Source: Eurosta solidaginis (lineage: Eukaryota > Arthropoda > Insecta > Diptera > Tephritidae). Taken from it: a stretch of 64,000 nt of DNA. This document shows, piece after piece, positions 42,990 through 53,859 of the stretch. Both the position numbers and the translations under genes were made by a program. The notes under the pieces were generated by a model. That model saw only the letters and a list, made by a program, of their open reading frames with translations. It was not told the origin of the DNA and did not search any database. The stretch is from the NCBI RefSeq assembly GCF_040869045.1, contig NC_090322.1, positions 80,127,675-80,191,674 on the forward strand. Reading direction: 5' to 3'. Every line of letters starts with the position of its first letter. Positions within the stretch are counted from its first letter, which is position 1.

Positions 42990-44328
42990 GCTTCTCCCTG
43001 TCCCGATTCTCTCCAGAGACTGCTTACACTATAACACGCATTTAGATGCTGTGCTATGCGAGATTATTGCCTTAATTGCCACTTTACTGTCAATATAAAA
43101 GTTAACACGGTTGCAGCTTAAGCTACTCTCTTCCAGGGTTTCTACTGCTTTGATTACGGCTAATATTTCGGCTTGGAAAACGCTACAGTATTCCGGCAGC
43201 CTGTAGGATCTGCTTATTGCCGGATCAGCGCAGTATTCCTCAGACCCTACTCTTTCCACTTCTTTGGAACCATCGGTGTACACATGTGTCGCCTCGTCCG
43301 CCATTTGCGCACCCTTGCGCCAACCGTCCACCTCTATTGTGGCCTTAAGATCTCCCTCGAAGCGCAGATAGGGAATCAGGTAGTCTGTTCGTCTTGTGAT
43401 TGGTGATGCTATACTACTATGGCCATATGGTCGGCGCTCAAGCTACCCGAAGCACCGAGTCTGGCTGCGGTAGTTAATGCTTTGTTCTTTGCTACCAGGT
43501 CTACAGGTGGAATGTGCAGAATGGCATACAGTGCAGCCGTCGGGGTTGTTTTCAGGGCTCCCGTAGTGCTAGGCATCGATAGTCTGCACACCCCCTTTAA
43601 TTTTTTGAGGTATGTTGTTTTTTGTGTGGCTTTCCACCAAACAAGAACTCCATAGTATAGAAATGGGCTTACAATCGCTGTAAAAACCCAATGAGAAAGA
43701 GAGGGTGATAGGCCTCACGTACACCTGAGCATTCTTTTACATGCATAGAGTGCCGTTGAGGCCTTCTTGATCCTCTCCTCCACGTTGAGCTTCCATGACA
43801 CCTTACTGTCTAGGATGATTGCTAGATATTTTGTGAAAGGTTTCTCCTGTAAGGTCACCCCTCCTAACTTAGGCCTGCTCCAATTTCGGACCTTGTACCC
43901 CTTTGTAAAAAGATCATATCCGTCTTCTCCGCATTGACTTTCAACCCGACATTAGATGCCCAGGTATGAATATTCCGAAGCACCCGATGCATCAAAGAAC
44001 TAATCGTTGCAAGGCACTTTCCACTTATGACAATTGCAACGTCATCTGCGTAAGCCGTAAGTTTTACGGGTCACTCGTCAAATTGCCTGAGCAGTTGGTT
44101 GATGACCAGCGTCCACAGCAGATGTGATGGCACCCCCCCCCCTGCGGCTTGCCCCTGTCCACTGATTTCGTGGCCTCGTACAATCCCCATTGTGATGTGA
44201 TCTTTCTCCAATTTAACATGCAGCCGATCCATCTGATTAAGGCAGGATGTACTTTAATGTAATTAAGACCATCCATAATCGCCCATTTTGCAACATTATT
44301 GAAAGCCCCGGCAATGTGCAAGAAGTGG
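42990..44328 (-). pseudogene. LOA-type LINE: RT and first half of RNase H
   Basis: RT pieces: HIAGAFNNVAKWAIMDGL, CMLNWRKITSQWG and KSVDRGKPQGG (44064-44321). The strand then reads through decayed RT to VDLVAKNKALTTAARLGASG (43409-43591). RNase H: THVYTDGSKE (first Asp), VFQAEILAVIKAVETLE (Glu), FYIDSKVAIKAI (Asp), in 43029-43331, ending near the gypsy insertion point. The 5' truncation point is about 44328. Confidence 0.88.
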
Positions 44329-45800
44329 TGCTACGGTGGTGGTGTTATGGATTTTCTTAAGCCATGCTGATGGCAGGCTAGCTGCAAATTTGCTTTGAAG
44401 TAGGGGAGCAAAATGGCTTCACGCGTCTTGGCTACTGGCGATAGGAGAGATATCGGGCGATATGACTCTCCTATGTTAGCTGGCTTCGCAGGCTTTAGTA
44501 GCGGGACCACCTTGGCCATTTTCTATTTTTCAGGTATGACAAAGGTGGAAAGAGACAGGTTGAAGACATGTGCTAAATATTTGAAACCCTCTTTCCCTAG
44601 GCTTTAAGCATTGGCATGGCTATGCCGTCTGGGCCCACTGCTTTGGATGACTTAGCATGACCGATGGCATCCTCAACCTCTTTGGTGGTGATGGTAATTG
44701 GTGACGCGCTAAATTTATGTTTATGTGCGTGTCTGTTGGCCCTTCGTCCATCTTTGTCGACCGTAGAATGCATTATATATTGTCGGCAGAAAGCACTCGC
44801 GCATTTTTTCGCATCCGACAGTACTTTATCGCCGAAGGCGATGGAAACTTTGTCATTGTGCCTAGACGGATTCGATAGGGGCTTTACGGTGGACCAAAGT
44901 TTACCTAAACCAGCAGGGAGGTTACAACCGCTTAGGTGCTCCTCCCATTTCGCGCGCTTGTGTTCATTCACAAGCAGTCTGATGCGTTGATTTATATCCC
45001 TTATTTAGGGGTCGCCGGGATCGAGCTGTTTTATAAGGACACGTTCTCTCGCTAGTTGGGACAGGGAGGGCAGCAAAGCGGTTGTCTGTAAAGGATTTGT
45101 ATTCGTCCCACTTTCCTTTTTTAACGTTAATGAAAGTGCGTTTTTCTGCGACGATGAAGTCGGCGGAACGCTCGAGCGAAATAAGTATAGGCATGTGGTC
45201 GGATGCCAATGTTACCATCGGCTGCCAGTTGACGCACTTTACGAGTTCTGCGCTCACGATTGAAATATCCGGCGAACTGTGACAGCTTTCTACCATACGT
45301 GTGGGGGCGTCTCCATTTATTGTGCAAAACGTCGTTTCTTCTATTTGATCCGCCAACATCTCACCCCTACTGTCCACCGGCAAGTTTGAATCCCATAGAT
45401 CGTGATGGGCATTGATATCGCCTAAGATAATGCGATTGTTTCCAGTGAGTACGGCGCTGATATTACGGTGGTATCCATTGGGGCAACAGGTGGTAGGAGG
45501 GATGTAGGTGTTGTGATTTCTAGGTTTGCATCGCCCGACCGGACAAATAATCCTTGATGTTCTAAGACACTGTCCCTGCGGTCGATATCGGGATCAAATA
45601 TATGATATTGCACAGTGTGGTGTATAATAAACGCGAGGCTGCCTCCCTTTCCGCTCTCGCGATCTTTTCTGTGGACGGTATGCCCAGAAAAGGTCTGCAA
45701 TGCAGATCTTGCTGTGAGTTTAGTATCTTGAATCGCAGCAATGCGGATGTTGTGCCGCTTCATGAAGTCGACTATCTCCGTGATCTTCCCAGCTAATCAA
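44329..45800 (-). pseudogene. LINE 1 ORF2, N-terminal part: endonuclease and RT entry
   Basis: AP-type endonuclease: NIRIAAIQDTKL, GGSLAFIIHH, DRRDSVLEHQGLFV (45422-45763), then SRGEMLADQIEETTFCTING, SSPDISIVSAEL and SDHMPILISLE (44964-45383). Linker: KRAKWEEHLSGCNL, SKAVGPDGIAMPMLKA (44597-44971). RT entry: MAKVVPLLKPAKPANIGESY and RPISLLSPVAKT (44331-44519). The GDFN motif is missing between the first two pieces, pointing to a small deletion around 45390-45420. It continues at 23546 on the other side of the LOA element. Confidence 0.88.
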
Positions 45801-46700
45801 TTACAGTTTAACTGCAGAATTCTGAAGTGCATAGGAGGAGACGTCGTCACTCTGGGAGTAAGTTACGGGTGACTACGCCTAGGTTGTGGAAGGCCAGGAC
45901 GCGGCTGCTGTTGTAGGCCTGGGACTAGACGTCCTTGGGTAAGCATTGGGGTACCCGGTGTAGTTGGGTATGCGGCCTGGCAACATGGCGCAATGAAACC
46001 CGTCGGTGGTTTGCCGTCGCGGAGACCAGAACATCTAGGAAAGTGGCACCATCCATGGCAGGAGCTGCATTGGGCGGATGTTGCAAACGTATATATTCTG
46101 TGCTGGAAAACGGTGCAAAGGGAGGTAGGGACTAAGAGTCTGTTTCCCTGACCTACATAATTGCTGCCGGAAAAGAGTGTGAAGAAGACGGGGGCAGGGG
46201 CTGATGCTCGGCATTGCTCCCGACTCTACTACGGAGATTGTAGGTATGAGTGGGAGCAGCCGTGTGAGTTGGTGGCGCCGTGGGGCGCGAGCAACAGCGG
46301 GTACTTGTTGTGGCTTGCTGAGCAACGGGGCTGCTGGAAGGTAGCGGTGGGCGCTAAGGCGCAGACTACGGGACGTCCTAGGGCGTGAACAGCAAGGAGC
46401 CACAAAAGTATTATAGAAGTTACGTGGACGTCTGGTTTTGGGGTCTGGCCCAGAACAACCTGTCCGATGCAACCATCCCTTACACGAGACACACTGACAA
46501 AAGTATGACCGTCCTAAAAAGATTCTTTTCCGGCAGATGCAACAAAACCATTTCCCAGGACCGGAGTCAGGAGACGGACCCGGATTGGGTTCGATACCTT
46601 ACCGGAGCAAGAGAATATGGAGCAGTCCCGCTGCAAGGAGCTGCTGGGAGGATGACAATTTGTGGGAGGGACGCAACAAATTAAATGGGGTTACACTGAA
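45801..46700 (-). pseudogene. LINE 1 ORF1: 2A-like motif, PHD-type finger, Pro-rich region
   Basis: In one minus-strand frame a leucine-rich stretch HILLLR, a stop, and GIEPNPGP (46575-46598) are followed by a cysteine-rich unit WFCCICRKRIF ... GWLHRTGCSGLDP ... APCCS (about 46400-46560), a PHD-type pattern. Then comes a Pro/Ala/Ser-rich region to about 46000. The GIEPNPGP string resembles the C-terminal NPGP motif of 2A (ribosome-skipping) peptides, with the usual Asp before Ile replaced. PHD fingers in ORF1 are known from CR1-type LINEs. The stop just before the motif suggests decay. Confidence 0.7.
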
Positions 46701-46782
46701 ATGGCAGTCCTTGGTCGGGAAAAATCCCGAGTCGCTCCGGTACATAGAACTGACGGCCTTGGGAAGCGTTTTCCATTTCAAT

Positions 46783-47944
46783 TCTTCATATCCTTTAATG
46801 CTTTTTAGAGCTGCATTTTCTTCTTCTTGCTCGTCGTGAAAACCAATACAAGTCACACCCTCTGTCACAATGCCTTGCCACTATCACTTTATTTCAAACT
46901 AGTACTCTATAGCCAACGTCTGTATAACCCAGTAAGGTTCCAAGCCAGCCTTTTTGTCCCATTTTGAAATTCTCTTTATTTCTGGGATTCTCACATAAAC
47001 TTTGCTACCATACATTCGGTGTTTTTCTTTCTATTGTGCACGTTAAGATGCAATTTTTCAAATACGCAGCAGCTTTTATCACTTCTGGCCAATATTTTCG
47101 TTCGACTTGTGCTTCAGTAAAAAGACATCGGGCCGTGTCCATGATCGATCTGTTATAACTTTCTCCTTTCCGTTTAGCTCGTGCACATAGGGTGGGCAAG
47201 TTTTCAAGCGATTACCCTTGTAATTAAAAAGCTAATGTACCCTTTTATTTATATATTCCGCTCCATTATCGCACCGCAATTCTTTTATTGTTTTTTCTGT
47301 ACTGTTTTGTATCTCATTTACGTACTGCATTATATATTCGCACACTTAGTCTTTTGTTTTTATACAGAATACTTTTGCCAATTTACTGTAGTCATCTACG
47401 AAGCTCAGGAATTATTTTTCACCATTATTTCCAGCAGTTTTATGCGGCCCGTTTAAGTCTGTATGCATAATTTCCAGAATGTCTCCGGCCTTGTGCCTAT
47501 CGTTATGAAAGGGCAAATTATACATTTTATTTTCTGCACATGTGGCACATTTCATATATTCTTTTTCAATACTCTTTGGCAATCCTTTTAGAAGTTCGTT
47601 TTTAAACATTATCTCTAAATTTTTAAAGTTCACGTGTCCAAGTGTACGATGCAGTTTTCTTTTGTTGCTAATTTAGTATTAGCGGCAGCATTCACGTAGC
47701 GATGGCTACAATATTTCGATAACCATTGTTTATTTACGATAGTCCACCTTTCGATATGATGGAGTGATTGTCAGTGATTTTAGAGTAGCTTAACAGATTT
47801 GCTTTCATATCTTTGACATAAAACACATTAATTAGTGTAACTTCTGATTGTGTATCGTTAACTAGAAATATCGTTTTTATGTTTCCGACTTTAGTTGCTT
47901 CCATTCGTTGAGAGTGCTTTTCGGACGTGCTGATTGTCGCTCTG
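46783..47944 (-). pseudogene. copia integrase region
   Basis: Minus strand: protease-distal region VGNIKTIFLVNDTQSEVTL and LLSYSKITDNHSIIS (47750-47900). GAG-pre-integrase follows (HLGHVNFKNLEIMFKNELL, CATCAENKMYNLPF; 47412-47640), then the integrase core LEIMHTDLNGPHKTAGN, SFVDDYSKLAKVF, IKELRCDNGAEYIN and HELNG (47180-47480). The core end (NRSIMDTARCL, YWPEVIKAAAYLKN; 47005-47199) and the linker VYVRIPEIKRISKWDKKAG and CIGFHDEQEEENA (46800-46980) follow. Many stops. Continues into RT at 22066 across the LINE. Confidence 0.9.
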
Positions 47945-48103
47945 ATTTAATTATTAAAAATATATGAACTTAAATTAAAATAATCATTATCCGACCGCTT
48001 AATAATTAAAAAGTGACACACTTCTAAGTTTAGTACATGATTTTATTAAGTGAACTTAATAATTAAAAAAGTGACACATTTGCACATAATCGTGCATACA
48101 TAA

Positions 48104-49318
48104 TTGTTTATAATGCCGTATGTTTGTGCCTCTAAAGTCGATCGCAAAGATAGCGATAAGGTTCAATGTGCCGAATGCACCGAATTCTCCCACTTGGTTT
48201 GTGTTGGTGTTTCTCACGACGACTTGGATTATTATCTCAACAGTGACAGAAGGTATGTTTGCAAAAGCTGTGCTAATGCTCGTCGCCTATCCCTCCGAAA
48301 TCCACCCACTACCCCTTGCCTAATCAACTTGAGCGAGAGTAATAATGAAGAAGAGCAAGAGCAAATTGAAGAAGTTGACGTATTCGAAGAGATGACTCTG
48401 CAAAGTGTTTTTAACGAGTTGGTCGCTCTTCGTTCTGAATATGCTCGCTCTTAGTTCTGAGTTGGGCTTGGTGAAAAAAATTGCACGATAACGACGTCAC
48501 CACTGCTGTTAATGCGCTCACTGTTGAAATTAATAACCTAAGTCATCAATTTGCCAGCAATGATGTTTGCCGTGTTAACGTTAAGCAACAACAACAACAA
48601 GTAAAGAAACAAGAGCAGTCTCGCTCTCGCAATAATCCTCAGCGCTCTGCCCTCTTGCCTTTGGTTACAGGCAAAGATGGTCCTCCGCCCACTATGCCAA
48701 TAGATACCATAATTCTCTCGACATCTCTGGCATACAATCTGCTCTGCCGTCTTTGTTAGACGATGCCTCCACCTCTGCCCCACCCTCGACTCAACACAAA
48801 CAATATTACCCACATATGCTAATGCCGTCGGCGCTGCAGCCTCTAATTTACTTTTGCAATCTTCGTCAACCATCCCCAATGAAACACTGCAACCAACATT
48901 ACCAACCAACGATAATGCCGACACAGCTTAAAATACTAGTGTACCACTGCCTCTCAATAATAGCTTGCCCAGTAGGGCAAATACCAACATGCCCACTGGA
49001 GAAAGTTTGCATAATGTGGTTAGAGGTAGTAATACATAGAACGAGTTGGAGGTAGTATTTCGCAATAAATGGGTACATTTCTCCTCATTTAGGACTTCGG
49101 TTACCGCTGCAAATATCATCGACTATGTTGCGAAGAATGCTGCTATTAATGCGGATGAAATTTCTTGTTTCGCTTTGGTGAAGAAAGATGTGGCTCCGGA
49201 TTCGTTAAAACGTATAACCTTCAAATTGGGAGTACCGCCTAATTATTATGGCAAGCTGTTGGACCATTCGCTTTGGCCATCTGGAGTAAACGTGAGAGCC
49301 TTCCGGAATTTTCTTTAA
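48104..49318 (+). pseudogene. CR1-like ORF1 with PHD finger
   Basis: ATG at 48113: MPYVCASKVDRKDSDKVQCA, then CTEFSHLVCVGV and RYVCKSCANARR. The Cys/His spacing is PHD-like (residues 5-60), followed by an acidic EEEQEQIEEVDVFEEM stretch and a stop at 48453. In other frames the protein continues with Gln runs (QQQQQ, 48586) and a C-terminal domain (NKWVHFSSFRTSVTAANIID, SLKRITFKLGV; 49046-49318) that is probably the nucleic-acid-binding part. Frameshifts prevent function. Confidence 0.75.
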
Positions 49319-49720
49319 TTGGGGGAATAAGCTCCGGAGATCTTTTACCATCCTCCCAAATACCGAGCTCAGTATTAAATAGCGGTGGAAAAGCGCTAGA
49401 TCTGGTGTTTGTATCAAGTGACCTTAAGGCTATCTGTAGTGAACACTTTTCTCCTTTTTCCTTAAATTGTTTTCAGCATAAAGCACTTAACATCAGTTTT
49501 GAATTTTATAGCTTTGATCGCGTTACAGTTGACTCATTACAGCAATACGACTTCTTAAAAGCTAATTATTTTGCAATTAATGATTTTCTAAACTCAGCTG
49601 ATTGGTTATTTTTGAACACACCAAATAGTCCGCTGTTATCTTATAAAAATTTTCACTTGCTACTAAATCAAGCAATATCAAAGATATGTTCCGCTAAAAC
49701 GCATATCCGCAAATAATAAA
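49319..49720 (+). pseudogene. CR1-like endonuclease C-terminal remnant
   Basis: NSGGKALDLVFVSSDLKAIC is the usual end of an AP endonuclease domain (LDLVFV motif). It is followed by a linker (FDRVTVDSLQQYDFLKANY) to a stop at 49716. The first ~200 residues of the endonuclease are absent, so there is an internal deletion at about 49318. Confidence 0.8.
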
Positions 49721-50050
49721 CCACATTGGTTTAATAAACGTTTATGTAATCTAAAAAAAAAAAAAGAACAAAGCCTTTAAATATTTCAAATTAAGTCAGA
49801 ACGAGAGGAACTTTCAATACTTTGAGCGACTTCGTATTGACTTTGATTGCCTTCAAAAATTTTTGTTCAAGCAGTATATGTTTAAAGTTGAATCAGGACT
49901 CAAATCTAATCCATCATCTTTCTGGCAGTACATTAATTCAAAAATAAAGTCAAATGGGTTTCCAACTACCTTTGTGTTTAACGGGTTAGTTTCTGTTAAC
50001 CCACAGGCTTCATCCAAAATGTTCGCTGAATTTTATCAGGGGAATTTGAA

Positions 50051-51325
50051 GTGCACGAAAACCAATCTCTTCCTACGACGGCTTTCCTATCATTACCGCC
50101 AATATCAATGTTTGTTGTGGACGAGTGTGATGTGACTCTTGCGATTTCGAACCTTAAGTTCAGCAAAAAGTTGGATAACGAGGGACTTTGTTCCGCAGTT
50201 TTCAAAACTTGTTCACAAGCTTTAGTGGGTCCAATTACCAGTATATTTAACGCATGTCTTTCTAACGGCGTTTTTATTGACGACTGGAAGGTGTGCTCTT
50301 TACACCCAATTTTTAAATCAGGTGACCGGTATAACATTTCTAACTATTGGCCTATAGTGAAACAGAGCACTGTGGCAAAGTTATTTGACAGTGTCATTCA
50401 ATTAAAACTTTATCTTCACGTTCATAATATACTTAATCCCTGCCAGCACGGTTTTATGCCTGGAAGATCTACGTGTACTAATCTACTCCTAGTCACGCAC
50501 AAGATCGTTAAGGCATTCAATTGCCAGTCCCAACTTGATGTGATATACACAGATTTCTCTAAACCCTTCGATAAGGGAGACCATGAAGTTTTGTTGCATT
50601 TATTAAAAATATACGGCATTACTGGTCAACTACTGAAATTTTTCTCTAGTTTTCTTAGTGGTAGGAAACTATTTGTGAAAATGGGGTCCTCCACGTCCAG
50701 CACTTGTGTTAATACGTGGTCAGGTATTCCGCAAGGAACCCACAGCGGCTCTTTATTGTTTCTACTATTTATTAATGATTTACCCTTTGGCTTTAAATAT
50801 GCGAATTGTTTAATATTTGCTGACGATGTCAAACTCTTTCTGAAAGTTGATAGTACCTCTGATAGCGTTAAGTTGCAGCATGAGTTAACTTCTCTCGAAG
50901 CGTGGTGTAGTTTAAATCATTTATATTTAAATATCATTAAATGCTCTACAGTAACATATGCTAGGAAACCGGATATTGTTGTCTTCGACTGTCAGTTGGA
51001 TACTAATGTGCTTAATCGTCTGCCAGATATGAAGGGTGTGTTATTTGACACCAAGCTCTCTTTTAATAAACATATCGATTTCATAACCTCCAAATTGTTT
51101 GCAATGATAGGTTTCATTCAAAGAAACACTAGGGATTTTAGAAACCCAAATACCCTTAAATCTTTGTTTTTTGCTCTTTTACGGAGCCGGTTAGAATATT
51201 GTTCCTTGGTTTGGAGTCCGTACTACGATCTATACTCAGCAGAAATTGAAAGAGTCCAGCGAGTCTTTACGAAATATGCTTTATATAAAACTAACTTCGA
51301 AGGTGGTCGCCCGCCTTACAGCTAA
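50051..51325 (+). pseudogene. CR1-like reverse transcriptase
   Basis: ORF of 424 codons with TISNLKFSKKLDNEGLC-like entry, SIFNACLSNGVFIDDWKVCS, PCQHGFMPGRSTCTNLL, DVIYTDFSKPFDKGDHEVLL (RT motif A), SGIPQGTHSGSLLFLLFIND (motif B), NCLIFADDVKLFL (catalytic FADD) and the C-terminal LSFNKHIDFITSKL, LVWSPYYDLYSAEIERVQ. The usual PVSKGVPQGS and KAFD signatures have changed residues (GTHSGS, KPFD). The ORF is open from 50051, but upstream parts are decayed. Confidence 0.92.
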
Positions 51326-51698
51326 GTAAGCTTCTCGGCCTGCAGTCTTTACATGACCGAAGAATTTGCTGCTCATTACCATTTGTATATAATGTAATTA
51401 ACCATCAATGTTTATATTCCCCCAAGATCGCTAAGATCTAATCGCTTATTTGCTGATTCAGTTAGTAAAACTAATTACTCGTTGAATGAACCCATTAATA
51501 GGCGTATCCGCCTTTGTAGTAGTTACGCTATAGTTATTGATCTCAATTCAAGTTTTTATACGTTTAAATAAAGTTTGTTTACACTATTTAATTAAATTTG
51601 TTATATTTATACTTATGTGATAAACTGTCTAGTCTGTAAGATTTATAAATCAGTAGACTGAAATAAATAAATAAATAAATAAATAAATAAAATAAAAA

Positions 51699-52655
51699 TA
51701 CTCTATCAACACCTACTTTAACTTTTATAGGGTTTTTCAACATCACATACTCATAATAATATTCATCTCCACTATCTAGTAGCCATATTATTTCATCTCT
51801 ATTCCAATTGCAGTTTTCGGGTTTTCCTTCGATATTATTTGCTATAGTAATATGGAAGGTGTTGCCTTGATATTCTCCAGTCAATTGGCTTTGGTAACTT
51901 ACTCGTCCTCTTTGAAAATACCGTTGGTTGTGTGCACCACGTTCCTGGTTCTTAAATCCGCGGCCCCGTCCACGATTACCAGCTCCAAGTCAACAATCTC
52001 GTTTAATATGTCCTGGCTTTTCGCAGTTATAGCATTTTGGCTTTTCTGTAGAGGTTAAACGACCACTGCAATCCGCCTTTAGTACATTTTATTTATTATT
52101 TAAATCATCTTGTGGACTTTCTGGAGTACCTTCCATTGACTTCATTTTGAGTTCACTCTTGAGATAGTCTACGGTTCTGTCCTTTTCTGGCAGAACGTCA
52201 ATAAGATCACCAATGTAACTATAAGCTCCGGATTGGTTTAGCTCGTTCACCTGCTTTACAAAGTCATAAAAAAATGTGTTGACATCCGAGTAGTTTTTTA
52301 CTTTAATATTCTCAAGGTTATTTCGGCACAGAATTTGCAAGGCTGTGGATTTATTTAGGTACATTTCGTCGAATTTTAACATGACTTTATACGTGGAATC
52401 AAGGTCACAAATGTATTCTAATTGTTTAGTTGAGATTGCACTATATATGTAATTTGTTGCCTGTACATCCTTGGCTTCCCACTCACTATCTTGATCTGTA
52501 TCAGTATTTTCCCTGACTGCTACCTCTCTACATTTCTTAAATTGTAGGAACTTCAAAATATGCAACCTCCAGTTGCTATAATCAACTCCGTCGAATATTG
52601 GTATTATTATTTCGCTGCTTTAATTGATGCCATTTTGTCTCTTCTTTTTACCTTA
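51699..52655 (-). pseudogene. copia gag and protease
   Basis: Starts near 52636 (MASIKAAK, then a one-base shift to IPIFDGVDYSNWRL). ORF 52089-52565 covers the UBN2-type capsid region (YIYSAISTKQLEYICDLDST, YSYIGDLIDVLP). The region 51950-52080 gives the zinc knuckle CYNCEKPGHIKRDC in a shifted frame, then RGRGRGFKNQERGAHN. Protease IIWLLDSGDEY with catalytic DSG is at 51720-51860. Frameshifts separate the pieces. The upstream 5' UTR ends at about 52710, where an inverted repeat begins. Confidence 0.9.
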
Positions 52656-52767
52656 ATCTCAATTTACTTTCCGATAAGCTGCCGACCCAAATTTTAACTC
52701 CTTACAACTCAATGCCATCAGCATACGCCAGTAATTGCACGATTTTATATAATATTATTCAATACCA

Positions 52768-52984
52768 TCAGCATACGCCAGTAATTGCACGCTTTTATAT
52801 AATATTATTCCAGAGCGGTTAAGTTCTGCAGCTAGTTTAATGTTCTCCAGCATCAAATTAAAGAATCGCACGATAGGAGTCACCCTGTCTGAAACCTCGT
52901 TTAGTTTCGAACGGCTCAGACAATAAAAACATCAAACAGAAATGTATGCTTACATGAATTCGAAATCGCAAAGTTTTCGTGGTG
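52768..52984 (-). repeat. Inverted repeat arm A (RTE 5' portion plus satellite piece)
   Basis: Reverse complement of 53860-54086 with few mismatches. Just left of it, 52711-52767 repeats the first 50 bp (AATGCCATCAGCATACGCCA...), a short tandem duplication. The arms flank the block holding the hAT N-terminus and the copia 5' LTR (52985-53859). Confidence 0.92.
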
Positions 52985-53604
52985 ACACTGATGAAGGTTT
53001 ATCTTCAAAAAGTCGTCCAACAATACCACCATCTCTGTATCAAAGTCCAGAATATTTAAGCGACTTCGATATCGGTACCAATAATGAGTTTTTGCGATCT
53101 GAGGAAGTCAACGAAATAATTCGTGAAGGTCATCAAAAGTCTCCTGTTATTTTTCCACGTGATTGTCATGACGAGGCATTTCCTACCTCGTTCTTAAACA
53201 GAATCTTGCCAAATGGAGAGAAAGTGGAACGTGACTGGTTAGTGTGAAGTGCCAGTAGCAATGCTTTTTATTGCTTACCATACCATTTATTAAGTACCAA
53301 TACTTTAAATCGACCTAAAATTTGTTCTGCGGATATTAAAAATTCCAGCTATGGAAGAAGCTATACGATAAACTGCCATCACGCGAAAATGCTCAAGATC
53401 ATATTAAATGTTATATTCAAATGGCGATCTTTACAAAATCTAATTCAAAAGGAGGCTACAATTGATGCACTTATCAATGACCAGCTAATCACTGAAACTC
53501 AAAAGTGGAAAGAAATTTTATATAGAATTTTGGACACTTTTTTATTTTTGGTTGAAAGAGGCCTAGCTTTCAAAGGCGACAGTATATATCTTGGTGAACG
53601 AAAC
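52960..53604 (+). pseudogene. hAT transposase, N-terminal part
   Basis: Plus-strand reading: GDTDEGLSSKSRPTIPPSLY, FPRDCHDEAFPTSFLNRILP, NGEKVERDWLV, then a TGA in place of Trp, SASSNAFYCLPYHLL, WKKLYDKLPSRENAQDHIKC in a shifted frame, KEATIDALINDQLITETQKW, FLVERGLAFKGD and YLGERN. This is the standard N-terminal half of ZMYM1/DUF4371-like hAT transposases. It stops at the copia duplication GAAAC (53600-53604). The continuation (NNRHFMGI) is found at 19704 on the minus strand. Confidence 0.88.
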
Positions 53605-53823
53605 TGTTGAAATATCTACATTTTTATTCCTACTATATGGCAACGCCACGATATTAGATTATATACTTGTATACTTCCGTGGTAAGAAAAAATCTTTCCT
53701 CCTTCAGAAAATCGTGTTTGGTGAACACGCGTTTTTTTTTTTTTTTTTGACAAGCAGAAATAAAATGAAATAAAGATCAAATTGAAATCCATGATATATA
53801 AACTTTAATTAATTATCTTAATA
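53605..53823 (+). repeat. copia 5' LTR (219 bp), inverted relative to the copia body
   Basis: Starts TGTTGAAATATC and ends AATTATCTTAATA. It is followed at once by TGGTAGCAGA (53824-53833), complementary to the 3' end of initiator tRNA-Met, so this is a 5' LTR with its primer-binding site. It reads plus, whereas gag-pol and the 3' LTR read minus. Confidence 0.93.
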
Positions 53824-53859
53824 TGGTAGCAGATCAAAGTTTGTAAAAATTGAAGCCTT

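Larger units (their letters stand above)
23547..44328 (-). mobile_element. LOA-type LINE, 5' truncated, split by the Osvaldo/Ulysses-like gypsy
   Basis: The 3' part is at 23547-24192 and the 5' part at 42990-44328. The insertion site is defined by comparison with LINE copy 2: CATTTAGCGCGGTGGT resumes after 44328 with an imperfect ~11-bp duplication (GCGCGGTGGT / GCTACGGTGGT). The sense 3' end finishes with AACCTAACCTAGCCTAACC. Coding order: RT (GAFNNV ... KSVDRGKPQGG), RT end (43409-43900), RNase H (43029-43331, completed at 24215) and a C-terminal CCHC-like region (CRKCGLEGETIEHVLCSCPA). Confidence 0.85.
22080..46768 (-). mobile_element. Jockey/CR1-type LINE 1, split by a LOA-type LINE
   Basis: The 3' half is at 22080-23546 and the 5' half at 44329-46768, both minus. 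A ~13-bp duplication (TTTCCATTTCAATT, one base variant) flanks it at 22066-22079 and 46769-46782. Ignoring the LINE rejoins copia coding sequence (GYEELK / SESNETCEEINYSN). The 3' end shows a (CAA)n tail, read as TTGTTGTTG on plus. It is nearly full length, with ORF1 and ORF2, but has stops. A second copy is at 35735-37374. Confidence 0.88.
47945..51698 (+). mobile_element. CR1-like LINE with a PHD-finger ORF1, inserted in copia
   Basis: A plus-strand LINE: ORF1 near 48113, decayed endonuclease near 49350-49720, RT 50051-51325, 3' UTR and a (TAAA)n-like 3' tail at about 51660-51698. It separates the copia protease from the integrase (the copia frame resumes as EATKVGNIK at about 47900). Boundaries are approximate; I could not define a clean duplication. 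Confidence 0.82.
19710..53823 (-). mobile_element. Ty1/copia-like element (host of the nested stack)
   Basis: Internal parts lie on the minus strand: gag and protease (51699-52655), integrase (46783-47944), RT-RNase H (19972-22066). The 3' LTR is at 19710-19921. The 5' LTR with primer-binding site lies at 53605-53833 but in plus orientation because of a secondary inversion. GAAAC flanks the 3' LTR (GTTTC on plus at 19705-19709) and the 5' LTR (53600-53604), a 5-bp duplication typical of copia. It inserted into hAT. It contains at least five younger insertions. Confidence 0.88.
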
